Shown here: positions 7,745 to 15,305 of the stretch, in pieces
Layout of the letters: each line of letters opens with the position of its first letter
Numbering within the stretch: the first letter of the stretch is position 1
Source: JBPOFY01 sp051252415
Lineage (GTDB): Bacteria; Verrucomicrobiota; Verrucomicrobiia; Opitutales; Coraliomargaritaceae
DNA length: 64,000 nucleotides
Direction: 5' to 3'
NCBI GenBank assembly: GCA_051252415.1
Contig: JBPOGA010000018.1
Coordinates: forward strand, 1 to 64,000
The notes under the pieces: model-generated
The model's database searches: none
What the model saw: only the letters and a program-made list of their open reading frames with translations
Told to the model about the DNA's origin: nothing
Program-made: the position numbers and the translations under genes

Positions 7745-8860
7745 ATGTTCACATTGCTCAAAGAAGATGGTCAGGCGCGACGTGGGGTGCTCAAAACACG
7801 CCATGGTGATATTCAGACCCCGATTTTTATGCCCGTCGGCACGCAAGCTACGGTTAAAGGGATGACGCCTACGCAGATCGAGGAAGTCGGTTCGCAGATT
7901 ATTTTGGGCAATACCTACCATTTGAATATTCGCCCAGGTTCCGACTTGGTGAAGGAGATGGGTGGGCTACACAAGTTTATGAACTGGAAGGGCCCAATTC
8001 TGACGGACAGTGGCGGCTTTCAAGTCTTCAGCCTTTCCAAGCTGCGTAAAATCACCGAAGAGGGGATTGAGTTTCGGTCGCACCTCGATGGGCGTAAGTT
8101 ATTTCTCGGGCCGCAAAATTGCTACGAGATCCAGAAGAATCTCGATACCGATATCGCCATGGTGCTCGACGAGTGTCCGCCGTATCCTTGTGAACGCGAG
8201 GAATGTGAAGCTGCCGTGGCACGCACGATTCGCTGGGCTGGTGAGTTTCTTGAGCACGCCACCAACGATGGATTTATTGAGTCAGGGCACCACGTGTTTG
8301 GTATCATTCAAGGCTCGGTTTATGATGATCTGCGCCAGCATTGCGGACGCGAACTCGCCAAGATGGATTTTCCGGGTTATGCGATCGGCGGGGTGAGTGT
8401 TGGTGAGCCGGAAGAAGAGATGATCCGTCAAGTCGCCGCGACCGCACCCGTGATGCCAAAAGAAAAACCGCGCTACGTGATGGGGGTTGGCACGCCGCCG
8501 CAGCTTTTGAAAATGGTCGGGCTGGGGATGGATATGTTCGATTGTGTGATGCCTACGCGTTTGGCGCGTCATGCCGCAGTGTTCACACCAGATGGTGTGC
8601 TCAATCTAAAGAACGAGCGCTTTAAGTTGGATCCCAAGCCGATCATGGATGCCGATAATTACACTTGCCGGAATTTCAGCCGCGCTTACCTGCGCCACCT
8701 TGTGATGGCGAAAGAGTTACTCGCACACACGCTGCTTTCGATCCACAATACGCATTTCTTCTTGGACCTCATGGAGCAAGCCCGTGCGCATATTGAAGCC
8801 GGCGACTACGCCAGTTGGAGCGCTGCCTGGATTGAGCGCTATAATGCGGGCGATAAGTAG
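7745..8860 (+). CDS. tgt: Queuine/preQ1 tRNA-guanine transglycosylase
   Basis: Exchanges guanine 34 of GUN-anticodon tRNAs for preQ1 on the queuosine pathway. The 371-residue protein carries the TIM-barrel motifs in order: LGNTYHLNIRPG, the nucleophile/base-acid region LTDSGGFQVFSL, FGIIQGSVYDDLR, AIGGVSVGEP, RYVMGVGTPPQLL, and DMFDCVMPTRLARHA with the catalytic Asp. The structural zinc site is odd: family members have CxCxxC before the RNYSRAYLRHL block, but here Ala303 and Asn305 replace two cysteines, with Cys308 and His334 kept. The rest is canonical, so the protein is probably active with a weakened or absent zinc. No que genes are nearby. Confidence 0.93.
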   Translation: MFTLLKEDGQARRGVLKTRHGDIQTPIFMPVGTQATVKGMTPTQIEEVGSQIILGNTYHLNIRPGSDLVKEMGGLHKFMNWKGPILTDSGGFQVFSLSKLRKITEEGIEFRSHLDGRKLFLGPQNCYEIQKNLDTDIAMVLDECPPYPCEREECEAAVARTIRWAGEFLEHATNDGFIESGHHVFGIIQGSVYDDLRQHCGRELAKMDFPGYAIGGVSVGEPEEEMIRQVAATAPVMPKEKPRYVMGVGTPPQLLKMVGLGMDMFDCVMPTRLARHAAVFTPDGVLNLKNERFKLDPKPIMDADNYTCRNFSRAYLRHLVMAKELLAHTLLSIHNTHFFLDLMEQARAHIEAGDYASWSAAWIERYNAGDK

Positions 8861-8904
8861 AAGGCCTTAATCTTATTCTTAATCCTCTCTGGCTTTCAGA
8901 GATG

Positions 8905-9005
8905 AAAAGGTAGCGGCGGTCGTCCCTGACCGCCATTACAGTGTTGTATGCTTTGAGAGGCTTCCTATCTGACGTGTGGCGCGGAGAGACCCGCGCCGCT
9001 ACCTT
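8905..9005. repeat. Dispersed palindrome, family B copy 2
   Basis: AAAAGGTAGCGGCGGTC at the left end pairs with CGCGCCGCTACCTT at the right end. Located 45 bp after the tgt stop. The preceding bases (8864-8890, AATCTTATTCTTAATCCTC) resemble the AATC-rich repeat at 59880. Confidence 0.75.
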
Positions 9006-9056
9006 CGTGGTTAAAGATCAAGTCACTCGTTGTATGGTAGGCAGTGACGGTTACGC

Positions 9057-9234
9057 CGTAAAAATCCGCCCCTATTGGGGACGGCTTTTGTTTAAATCGT
9101 TTATGAAAACTTATGCTTTGGCGCTTTTGTAGTTTTCTTCAGCTGTGTTCCAGTCGACGACGTTCCAGAATACTTCGACGTGTCTTGGACGAAGGTTCCG
9201 GTTCTTCAGGTAGTGAGTATGCTCCCAAAGTTCG
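9057..9234 (-). pseudogene. Decayed duplicate of the sodA 3' end and its terminator
   Basis: Read on the minus strand, 9230-9109 encodes ELWEHTHYLKNRNLRP followed by the equivalents of FWNVVDW and AEENYKSAKA and a stop, aligning without gaps to the last 40 residues of SodA (residues 169-208). The metal-ligand pattern D-x-W-E-H has become E-L-W-E-H. The downstream flank (9060-9098) also copies the sodA terminator, including the GGGACGGCTTTTGTTTAAAT string. There is no upstream body or start codon. It is a partial duplication located about 3 kb from the intact gene, in the same orientation. Confidence 0.88.
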
Positions 9235-9374
9235 GCCAGTGACTCCCAACGCCCACAAAAATGAAAGTAATGCTATTCAGCATTTGTTTCCTGTGGTTTA
9301 TTGGCTTAAGTATCTAACTTTTAAACCCTAAACATGAATGAGGTGATCACTTCCTCGAACTTACCACTCTGAAT
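9235..9374. other. Intergenic region before the GYF-type protein
   Basis: Follows the sodA relic and leads into the plus-strand gene at 9375. No further gene or repeat recognised; the promoter of the downstream gene should lie here. Confidence 0.4.
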
Positions 9375-11030
9375 ATGTCACATACGAACGACGACTCTTT
9401 TACTTCGAATACAGGCAATGGATCTACGACGAAGTCTAATGCGAAGTTTTCAATCTGTAAAGATGGGCAGAGCTACGGTCCTTTTCATTGGAAGTTGATT
9501 GTTGAATTTAGTGAATTCGAGTTGTTGCCTGGTTTTACGTATGCGTATGAGGGAACGGAAATTGCGCCTGTTTCCGACTTGGTAAACGCGGCGGGGATTC
9601 CGCCGACAGTGGGCATCAATACTATTTTATTAGCGAGCGCTGAGGGGGGTGGCACTTGCACTCAGGATCTTAGCCAGACTTTGGATAAACTTGGTTTTCC
9701 TAGGAAGTGTGCAGGGATTTCGGGCGAGTTGGCGGAACATTTAGTTAAGCGACTACAAATGTCAGACGAGGCATTGGCTGCCGAGGATCCTAAATTTGTG
9801 ATGTCTCCAATCCCGCTCGCTAATTCGGCGGATGGGGAGCCTTGCGAACCTACACATGAGCCCGAGGAAATTGAGCAAGACCTTGTTGAAGAAGCGCCGA
9901 CAGTTGGCGCAGATATTGTAGAGCAAAGCATTGCTGAGACAGCGCCTGTAGTTTCGTCAGAAGCCGCCGAGGAAGATCCACCAGAAGAAGTGCTTGCTGC
10001 TGCGCCGGAAGAGATGCTTGAAATGCTCTCCGCAGATAAGGGTGATTCTAGTGAACTTGAGGGGGAGTCTGAAGAAGATGCGGCCGAAGCGGCGCTTACA
10101 GATGTTCCTGATGCGATTCGAGAATTACTCGCGGGTGATGCTGTCTCTGGTGATGAAGATGATCCTGATTATGATCCCCAGAAGAAGGGGAATGGTGGAT
10201 TATTGGTTACAGGTGGCGTATTGGCGCTTCTGATTGCAGGTGGAAGTTATTTTTTATGGCAGATGGTTGCTGGCTCTGCAGAGTTGGATACTCAGGCCGT
10301 TACTGAAGTTGCTGAGGCACCAGTTGAGCAATCAGCGGACATGTCTGGATCAGATGTGGAACCAGAAATAGAGGGCGGCATAGTTCCTGAGCCAGTCGCT
10401 AATGAGGTAGTCATCGCCGATACAACTGAGAGTGAGACTGTTCAGCCACAGCTCGCTCCAGCTGAGAAAATGCCGGAAACTCTGTCGGTAGCTGAAGTAA
10501 AGGAGGCCGAGGGTCTAGTCGCGGAAGAGGTGAGTGAGGGGCCTATTGAGACTGCTATCGATGAGACGATTGCCGAATCGGTCAATTCAGTAGGACTCGT
10601 TGATCCCGAGAGCGAAAAACTTTCCTCTGAGGTGACTGTTTTAGAGCCGACAGAGACTTCGACTGATATGGCAGAGACGTCCGACATGCCTGCTGAAATA
10701 GTCGAACCTACCAATCTGATTTCTGAGCCTGAAGTTGCTGGCATCGATATGCCTGAGATTGAATCTGTAAGTAGTGAAGAAGTTCCCGTAGAGATGGCAG
10801 ACACTGATGGCGATGAAGTGGCTTCTGCAGTTTCAATACCTGCCGAGGTGGTTCAATCTGAACCAGAGACCATAGCTACATTTACAGCAGAGCCAGTCGT
10901 GACGCCGACTGCTCCAGTGGCACCTGTTGTCGCACCGACACCAAGGCCACAGGCGAGGGAGACATCGAAAAAAGTTGCTCCCAAGCCTGCAGCTGTGGAG
11001 AAGTTTCCTGATTACGTCCCCAGCTTTTAG
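9375..11030 (+). CDS. GYF-like domain, single-span, acidic low-complexity protein
   Basis: The family of the whole protein is not recognised. Residues 23-70 resemble a GYF_2 module (FSICKDGQSYGPF then a conserved spacing to APVSDLV), usually a peptide-binding fold in bacterial membrane proteins. Residues 80-145 look like a small helical segment. Residues 150-270 are Glu/Ala/Pro-rich and disordered, followed by one membrane span at about 275-298 (GGLLVTGGVLALLIAGG). Residues 300-551 are again acidic and rich in Val, Ala, Pro, Glu and Thr, ending in a Pro-rich tail. The topology suggests a cytoplasmic sensing head, one span and a long periplasmic tether. It is convergent with the barrel gene at 11043. 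Confidence 0.7.
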   Translation: MSHTNDDSFTSNTGNGSTTKSNAKFSICKDGQSYGPFHWKLIVEFSEFELLPGFTYAYEGTEIAPVSDLVNAAGIPPTVGINTILLASAEGGGTCTQDLSQTLDKLGFPRKCAGISGELAEHLVKRLQMSDEALAAEDPKFVMSPIPLANSADGEPCEPTHEPEEIEQDLVEEAPTVGADIVEQSIAETAPVVSSEAAEEDPPEEVLAAAPEEMLEMLSADKGDSSELEGESEEDAAEAALTDVPDAIRELLAGDAVSGDEDDPDYDPQKKGNGGLLVTGGVLALLIAGGSYFLWQMVAGSAELDTQAVTEVAEAPVEQSADMSGSDVEPEIEGGIVPEPVANEVVIADTTESETVQPQLAPAEKMPETLSVAEVKEAEGLVAEEVSEGPIETAIDETIAESVNSVGLVDPESEKLSSEVTVLEPTETSTDMAETSDMPAEIVEPTNLISEPEVAGIDMPEIESVSSEEVPVEMADTDGDEVASAVSIPAEVVQSEPETIATFTAEPVVTPTAPVAPVVAPTPRPQARETSKKVAPKPAAVEKFPDYVPSF

Positions 11031-11042
11031 TGGTCAGGTAAA

Positions 11043-11945
11043 TTAGAAGATATAAGCGACTCCCAGATAAATTGTTTCCTGTTTAGGAACGTCTTTACCA
11101 GCATACGTGTATTTCACACCGCCATCGACTAGAAAGCGTGGGGTCACGCGGTAAGTGGCAAGCGCCCGTAGCTCATAGGCGCGTGGTTTTTCAGTTAAAT
11201 AAGCTGTGCCTGTCACTGAGGATGGTGTGCCTGTGGTTTTTCTGTTTTGAGAAAATTGATGACCCAGTGTTAGCTTTAAGTCGCCCATAACTTTTGAAAT
11301 TTCGTAGTCCAGAATTAGGCGATCACCCAGTGAGAAGCTTGGGAAGAGCGGATGAGACACGTCATTTTCGTAAAATTGATAACCGAGCGTGAGCGCATGC
11401 TCAAATCCTGCTAAGTCGAACTTGCCTTTAACTGAAAGTGTGAGGCTGTCGGATCCATCTGTGACTGGGAGAATGTTGGCGTCTGCAAAACTGCCGTCCT
11501 TGAAATCGTCATCGACGTTAAACATGTAGCGCGCTTCGAAGCGAAGGCGAAATGGGTTGTAGGTCGTTTCATAGCCAATCGCGAAAGGGATTTCGCGTAG
11601 TTCTACATTGGAGTCCGTGTCGGGGACACCTAAGCCGAGTCCGTTCGTATTTACTTCCGCGCTACTCGTGTAGAGGCCAGTGCCGAGGTAAAAACCTGCG
11701 CGTGAGATATATACAACATCTAGCGTGTAGTTGTAGAAAGTGTATTCGCCGTCGAAATCATCGAATACGGCCGAGGCAAATGAGTTGTAGCCAGAGTGGT
11801 AGTCATCTGCTGATTGATAAGAAACCGCTACACGAGAGTAGAGATTGCCGGAGAACAAGCTTTTGGACTCTTCACGTGTTTGCGTTTGAGCAATGAGTGA
11901 TGAGCCGAGCAAGCTTAAGAGTAGTGTCGTGATGGCTAGTTTCAT
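11043..11945 (-). CDS. Putative outer-membrane beta-barrel protein
   Basis: A 300-residue protein with a signal peptide (MKLAITTLLLSLLGSSLIAQ). The mature part is a succession of amphipathic, aromatic-rich beta strands (for example YNYTLDVVYISRAGFYLGTGLY, counted in pieces) separated by Asp/Gly-rich turns, and it ends in an aromatic residue (GVAYIF), the BAM recognition signature. No enzyme motif is seen. The even number of predicted strands suggests a closed barrel, possibly a small porin-like or structural protein. It lies downstream of sodA on the same strand, with the sodA terminator between them, so it is likely transcribed on its own. Confidence 0.65.
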   Translation of the reverse strand: MKLAITTLLLSLLGSSLIAQTQTREESKSLFSGNLYSRVAVSYQSADDYHSGYNSFASAVFDDFDGEYTFYNYTLDVVYISRAGFYLGTGLYTSSAEVNTNGLGLGVPDTDSNVELREIPFAIGYETTYNPFRLRFEARYMFNVDDDFKDGSFADANILPVTDGSDSLTLSVKGKFDLAGFEHALTLGYQFYENDVSHPLFPSFSLGDRLILDYEISKVMGDLKLTLGHQFSQNRKTTGTPSSVTGTAYLTEKPRAYELRALATYRVTPRFLVDGGVKYTYAGKDVPKQETIYLGVAYIF

Positions 11946-12180
11946 AGTGATTATTTTTGGTAGTAGGATAGGGTTAACTATTTATGGGCACACTAAGGTG
12001 GAGCCCCTAATGATAGATAGCTCTTTTTTGGTTTTGTGCAAACAACGACGTATATTCTTTTAAAAGTGAGTTTGTTGAATGCGCTTTTACTCCTTTTGGG
12101 GATCACAGCCGACTGAACAGTTGCTGCTCAAAAGTAGTCAAGGTCGAGTCGCTCATTGGATGGAAAGCCGAAATCGTCAC

Positions 12181-12213
12181 AAAAAAAGCCGCCCCTTGTT
12201 TGGGACGGCTTTT
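12181..12213 (-). terminator. Intrinsic terminator of sodA
   Basis: On the minus strand the stem AAAGCCGTCCC / GGGCGGCTTT is followed by a run of seven Ts, 22 bases after the sodA stop. A mutated copy accompanies the sodA relic at 9060. Confidence 0.85.
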
Positions 12214-12234
12214 GTTTAAATCGTTTTTGAAAAC

Positions 12235-12861
12235 TTACGCTTTTGCGCCTTTGTAGTTTTCTTCGGCTGCGCTCCAGTCGACAACGTTCCAGAATGCTTC
12301 GATGTAGCTTGGACGAAGGTTTTGATACTTGAGGTAGTAAGCGTGCTCCCAAACATCGAGGCCGATGACTGGCTTGCCTTCAACTTCAGCAACACCGCTC
12401 ATGCATGGGCAGTCTTGGTTTGGAGTGGAAGTCACTGCGAGGGAACCGTCTGCCTTGACGATGAGCCATGCCCAGCCGGAACCGAAACGTGTCATGCCTG
12501 CTTTAGCAAAAGCTTCTTTGAATGCGTCAAAACCGCCGAGCTCTGCGTCGATCGCAGCTGCGAGCTCACCTGTAGGTGCGCCGCCGCCATTTGGGCTGAG
12601 GATCTTCCAGAAGAAAGAGTGGTTGGCGTGGCCACCACCGTTGTTGCGCACGGCGCCGCGCTTTTCAGCAGGAACTGCATCAAGGTTGCCGATGATTTCG
12701 CAAAGGCTCTTATCTTCAAGGCCAGTGCCTTCGAGCGCTGCGTTTAAATTCGTGACGTAAGCATTGTGATGCTTGTCGTGGTGGATTTCCATTGTGCGAG
12801 CGTCGAAGTGTGGTTCGAGCGCATCGTTTGCGTATGGGAGTGCTGGTAGTTCGTGAGCCAT
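12235..12861 (-). CDS. sodA: Superoxide dismutase (Mn-type)
   Basis: Dismutates superoxide to oxygen and hydrogen peroxide. The 208-residue protein has all four metal ligands: His27 (MEIHHDKHH), His81 (GGHANHSFFWK), Asp169 and His173 (DVWEHAYYL). The Gly-rich NNGGGHANH with the later NQD (Gln149) is the pattern of manganese enzymes rather than the iron type, so Mn or cambialistic use is expected. There is no signal peptide, so it acts in the cytoplasm. An unusual CPC pair follows NQD. The C-terminal 40 codons and the terminator are duplicated at 9057. A possible promoter lies at 12903-12931. Confidence 0.95.
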   Translation of the reverse strand: MAHELPALPYANDALEPHFDARTMEIHHDKHHNAYVTNLNAALEGTGLEDKSLCEIIGNLDAVPAEKRGAVRNNGGGHANHSFFWKILSPNGGGAPTGELAAAIDAELGGFDAFKEAFAKAGMTRFGSGWAWLIVKADGSLAVTSTPNQDCPCMSGVAEVEGKPVIGLDVWEHAYYLKYQNLRPSYIEAFWNVVDWSAAEENYKGAKA

Positions 12862-12902
12862 ATATAGTTATTTTCTAGGTTTAGTTCTTGAGAGAGTTGG
12901 AA

Positions 12903-12931
12903 AAGATGAGTGTCGAATGGTGTTCTGTCAA
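12903..12931 (-). promoter_or_regulatory. Possible sigma-70-type promoter for sodA
   Basis: On the minus strand TTGACA (12931-12926) is followed after 17 bases by CATCTT (12908-12903), about 42 bases before the sodA ATG. The -35 box is perfect and the -10 box is weak. Confidence 0.4.
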
Positions 12932-12963
12932 ATGAGTGATGACGGAATTTCTCGATAACCTGC

Positions 12964-15282
12964 TCAAGGAGTTTCGCTCGCGAGCGCTTGAAGGAAGGCT
13001 TTGGCTGCGTTGGCTCGGGAGGTGGGATAGCGGAAGCTGCGATAGCTCCAACCGTCATTGAGGGAGGGGAGCCCTGTGTCGAGCGCGGGGGAGACCTCTG
13101 CGATGGCGGCAGACCAGTTGGAGAGGTCGCTGCTGCCGCGGATTTGGTAGTCGATCCCGTGGATGCTCGCCGCAAGGGATGAAGCGCCTGAGAAGTTCGC
13201 TCCGTCACGAATCGCAAGGGTAAGCGTGAAGTAGTCGGCACTGGCGATGTTTATAAATGCGGTGCGCGATCTACTGTCGCTGGTTGCCGAGTTCGGGTTG
13301 CCGTCGAAGGCGAATTCTTCGAAGTTGCTGCGACCGTCGCCATCGGGATCGTCGGTTGGGGCGTCGTTGACATCGAGAGTCAGGCCTTTTTCGGCCGCCC
13401 ATAGATCGAACGCACTGGGTTTCGTTCCAGTGATCTGAACGTTATCAATAGCGATGCCATCGGAGGTCGCGGCGAAGTTGTCGTATTGATTGAAGCGAAT
13501 TTGGAAAGTGTCGGTGTAACTCCAACCGAGTGCTGCGATGGCGGCATCGAGATCGATTGCGATCGTTTCGAAATTGCTGCCGAGTGAGCGTAGGCTTTGA
13601 ACTTCATACCACTCGTTGCTGTCTGCTGAGCGGCTGATGGCAACGCCGTCGAAGTCGGCTCCGTCGATGAAGGGTGCAGCAGGTGGGCCGTGTGATTCAT
13701 CGCCGAATTCTTTGGCGTCGAATTGCAGCACCACGTCTTGCCAATCTTGGAGGTCGAGCGTGAGTGTCAGTTCGTTTCGAGCGTAATTTTCCGTGTCGGA
13801 AACGCTATCGTCGAGTAGTGCTTGATACGTGCCAGAGGGGGCATTTAAATTGGTGACTTGAGTGCGATAGGTGCCCGTCCCTGAGACTGTCCATGCGGCT
13901 GAGAATGCGCCGCTCTCGAAGTCGTCGGCGAAGGCGAGTGCTGTGATGGATGCATTGACTGGCACAGCTGAATAGTTGCCATTGCTTGTGTTGGTGAGTC
14001 GAAGCTCATCTTGATAGCGCCCCGGGTTTAGTGCCAGACCCGCGGCATTCAGGCTGATTTGAATAGTGACTTCGGCTGCAGGCGCGAGTAACCCCGAACT
14101 GACATCTAAGTCGAGCCATGCAGGTGCGTCTGCGGTCCAGGGAATCGTGACCGCGGAGTCATTGCGAATCGTGTAGCTGGCGTCCGATGTGGTGAACGCA
14201 TCATTGCCGATTTTGAGTGCTGTGAACGCAGTGCTCGGTGAGAGTGTGAGTGCTTCTAGACCAGGATTCAGTTCGCCGATTAGACCATCCATCTGGATGG
14301 TCGCTCGTCCACCGGTGGCTTCCCAAAAGTTGTAAATCGTGCTGCCGTTATCACCTGCGAGTGAAAATGCTGCGGCGTCGGCATCCATCTGATCCCAAGT
14401 GGCTTCGCTGACGGGACCGTCGGTGAGAAGCACCACTAAAGTGCGGAAGTTCTTTTGACTACTGACAGTATCAGGAGTGCGTGCACCTTCTGCAGTAGTG
14501 ACGTCGCCAATGGTGACGGTGTTGATGGCTGTGGCGGTGAAAATACCCTGTGATGCATCTTCCCATGCAGCGCCTACTGCGACTTTGATGGGATCGACTT
14601 CGTTGGTTGGGATCAGCCCCATGATGTAGAGCTCGATTTGAGAGTAGGGTAGAGCGTTTCCGCCGTTAGCGAATGTGCCGAAGCTCGTTCTACCGTTTAA
14701 GCCATCGGCATCATAACGTCCACTGCCGAGATCGACGAGAGACCCAGGCAACCAGCCGCCAAGCTGTCCACCGACACTGGCGAATCCCCAGTGGGCACCA
14801 CTGTTGTAGATCGGGCCGAGCCGATTGCCCCAACGGTGCATGATTTCGTGCAAACTGGGACCGCCGCGCAATGTGCTCGGTTGCGTTAGATGGATTACGC
14901 TTTGTAATTGTCCCGCCGAACCATAGGAAGCGCTGTTGTCGAAAGTGCTTTGGCCGATTCCTTGAATGTCGTTACGGACGCCAAAGTGTCGTCCGCCTCC
15001 GCCGTTTTCAGTGACATTATCGATGAACAAGATGAAGTCATATACGTCGCCGAAATGTTCAAAGATTCGATTGGCTGAGCGTTGGGCGTCGAGCGAACTT
15101 TCGGAAAAGTTATCCCAAAGAGAGAACTCATCAGAACCGATTTCCAAGGCACAGACCCTACCTCGTGGATCAACCAGCAAGTGGTGGTCGGAGCCTTCGA
15201 TGATGATCGGCGCGGAGGGTGCTGCAAAGAGATTTCCCGCGACAAATAAGATCGCTAGGTATTGGTGCCAGTGATGAATCAT
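12964..15282 (-). CDS. Secreted multidomain protein with HExxH peptidase-like motif
   Basis: A 772-residue protein with a signal peptide (cleavage near Ala21). Residues 60-200 contain HEIMHRWG (His145, Glu146, His149) and a possible third ligand at His164 (SGAHWGF), the arrangement of a zinc metallopeptidase; the family is not otherwise recognised. Residues about 345-450 form a BACON/Ig-like domain (SYTIRNDSAVTIPWTADAPAW). Residues 455-620 are a jelly-roll-like domain opening with FADDFESGAFSAAW. The last 150 residues carry a calcium-binding-like DDPDGDGRSNFEEFAFDGNP segment and a W-S-Y-R-S-F-R end, closely matching the C-terminus of the giant neighbour. The start lies 23 bases after the giant gene's stop, so both are probably co-transcribed and exported or anchored alike. 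Confidence 0.72.
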   Translation of the reverse strand: MIHHWHQYLAILFVAGNLFAAPSAPIIIEGSDHHLLVDPRGRVCALEIGSDEFSLWDNFSESSLDAQRSANRIFEHFGDVYDFILFIDNVTENGGGGRHFGVRNDIQGIGQSTFDNSASYGSAGQLQSVIHLTQPSTLRGGPSLHEIMHRWGNRLGPIYNSGAHWGFASVGGQLGGWLPGSLVDLGSGRYDADGLNGRTSFGTFANGGNALPYSQIELYIMGLIPTNEVDPIKVAVGAAWEDASQGIFTATAINTVTIGDVTTAEGARTPDTVSSQKNFRTLVVLLTDGPVSEATWDQMDADAAAFSLAGDNGSTIYNFWEATGGRATIQMDGLIGELNPGLEALTLSPSTAFTALKIGNDAFTTSDASYTIRNDSAVTIPWTADAPAWLDLDVSSGLLAPAAEVTIQISLNAAGLALNPGRYQDELRLTNTSNGNYSAVPVNASITALAFADDFESGAFSAAWTVSGTGTYRTQVTNLNAPSGTYQALLDDSVSDTENYARNELTLTLDLQDWQDVVLQFDAKEFGDESHGPPAAPFIDGADFDGVAISRSADSNEWYEVQSLRSLGSNFETIAIDLDAAIAALGWSYTDTFQIRFNQYDNFAATSDGIAIDNVQITGTKPSAFDLWAAEKGLTLDVNDAPTDDPDGDGRSNFEEFAFDGNPNSATSDSRSRTAFINIASADYFTLTLAIRDGANFSGASSLAASIHGIDYQIRGSSDLSNWSAAIAEVSPALDTGLPSLNDGWSYRSFRYPTSRANAAKAFLQALASETP

Positions 15283-15305
15283 TGAGATGTATTTGTGATG
15301 AATGA

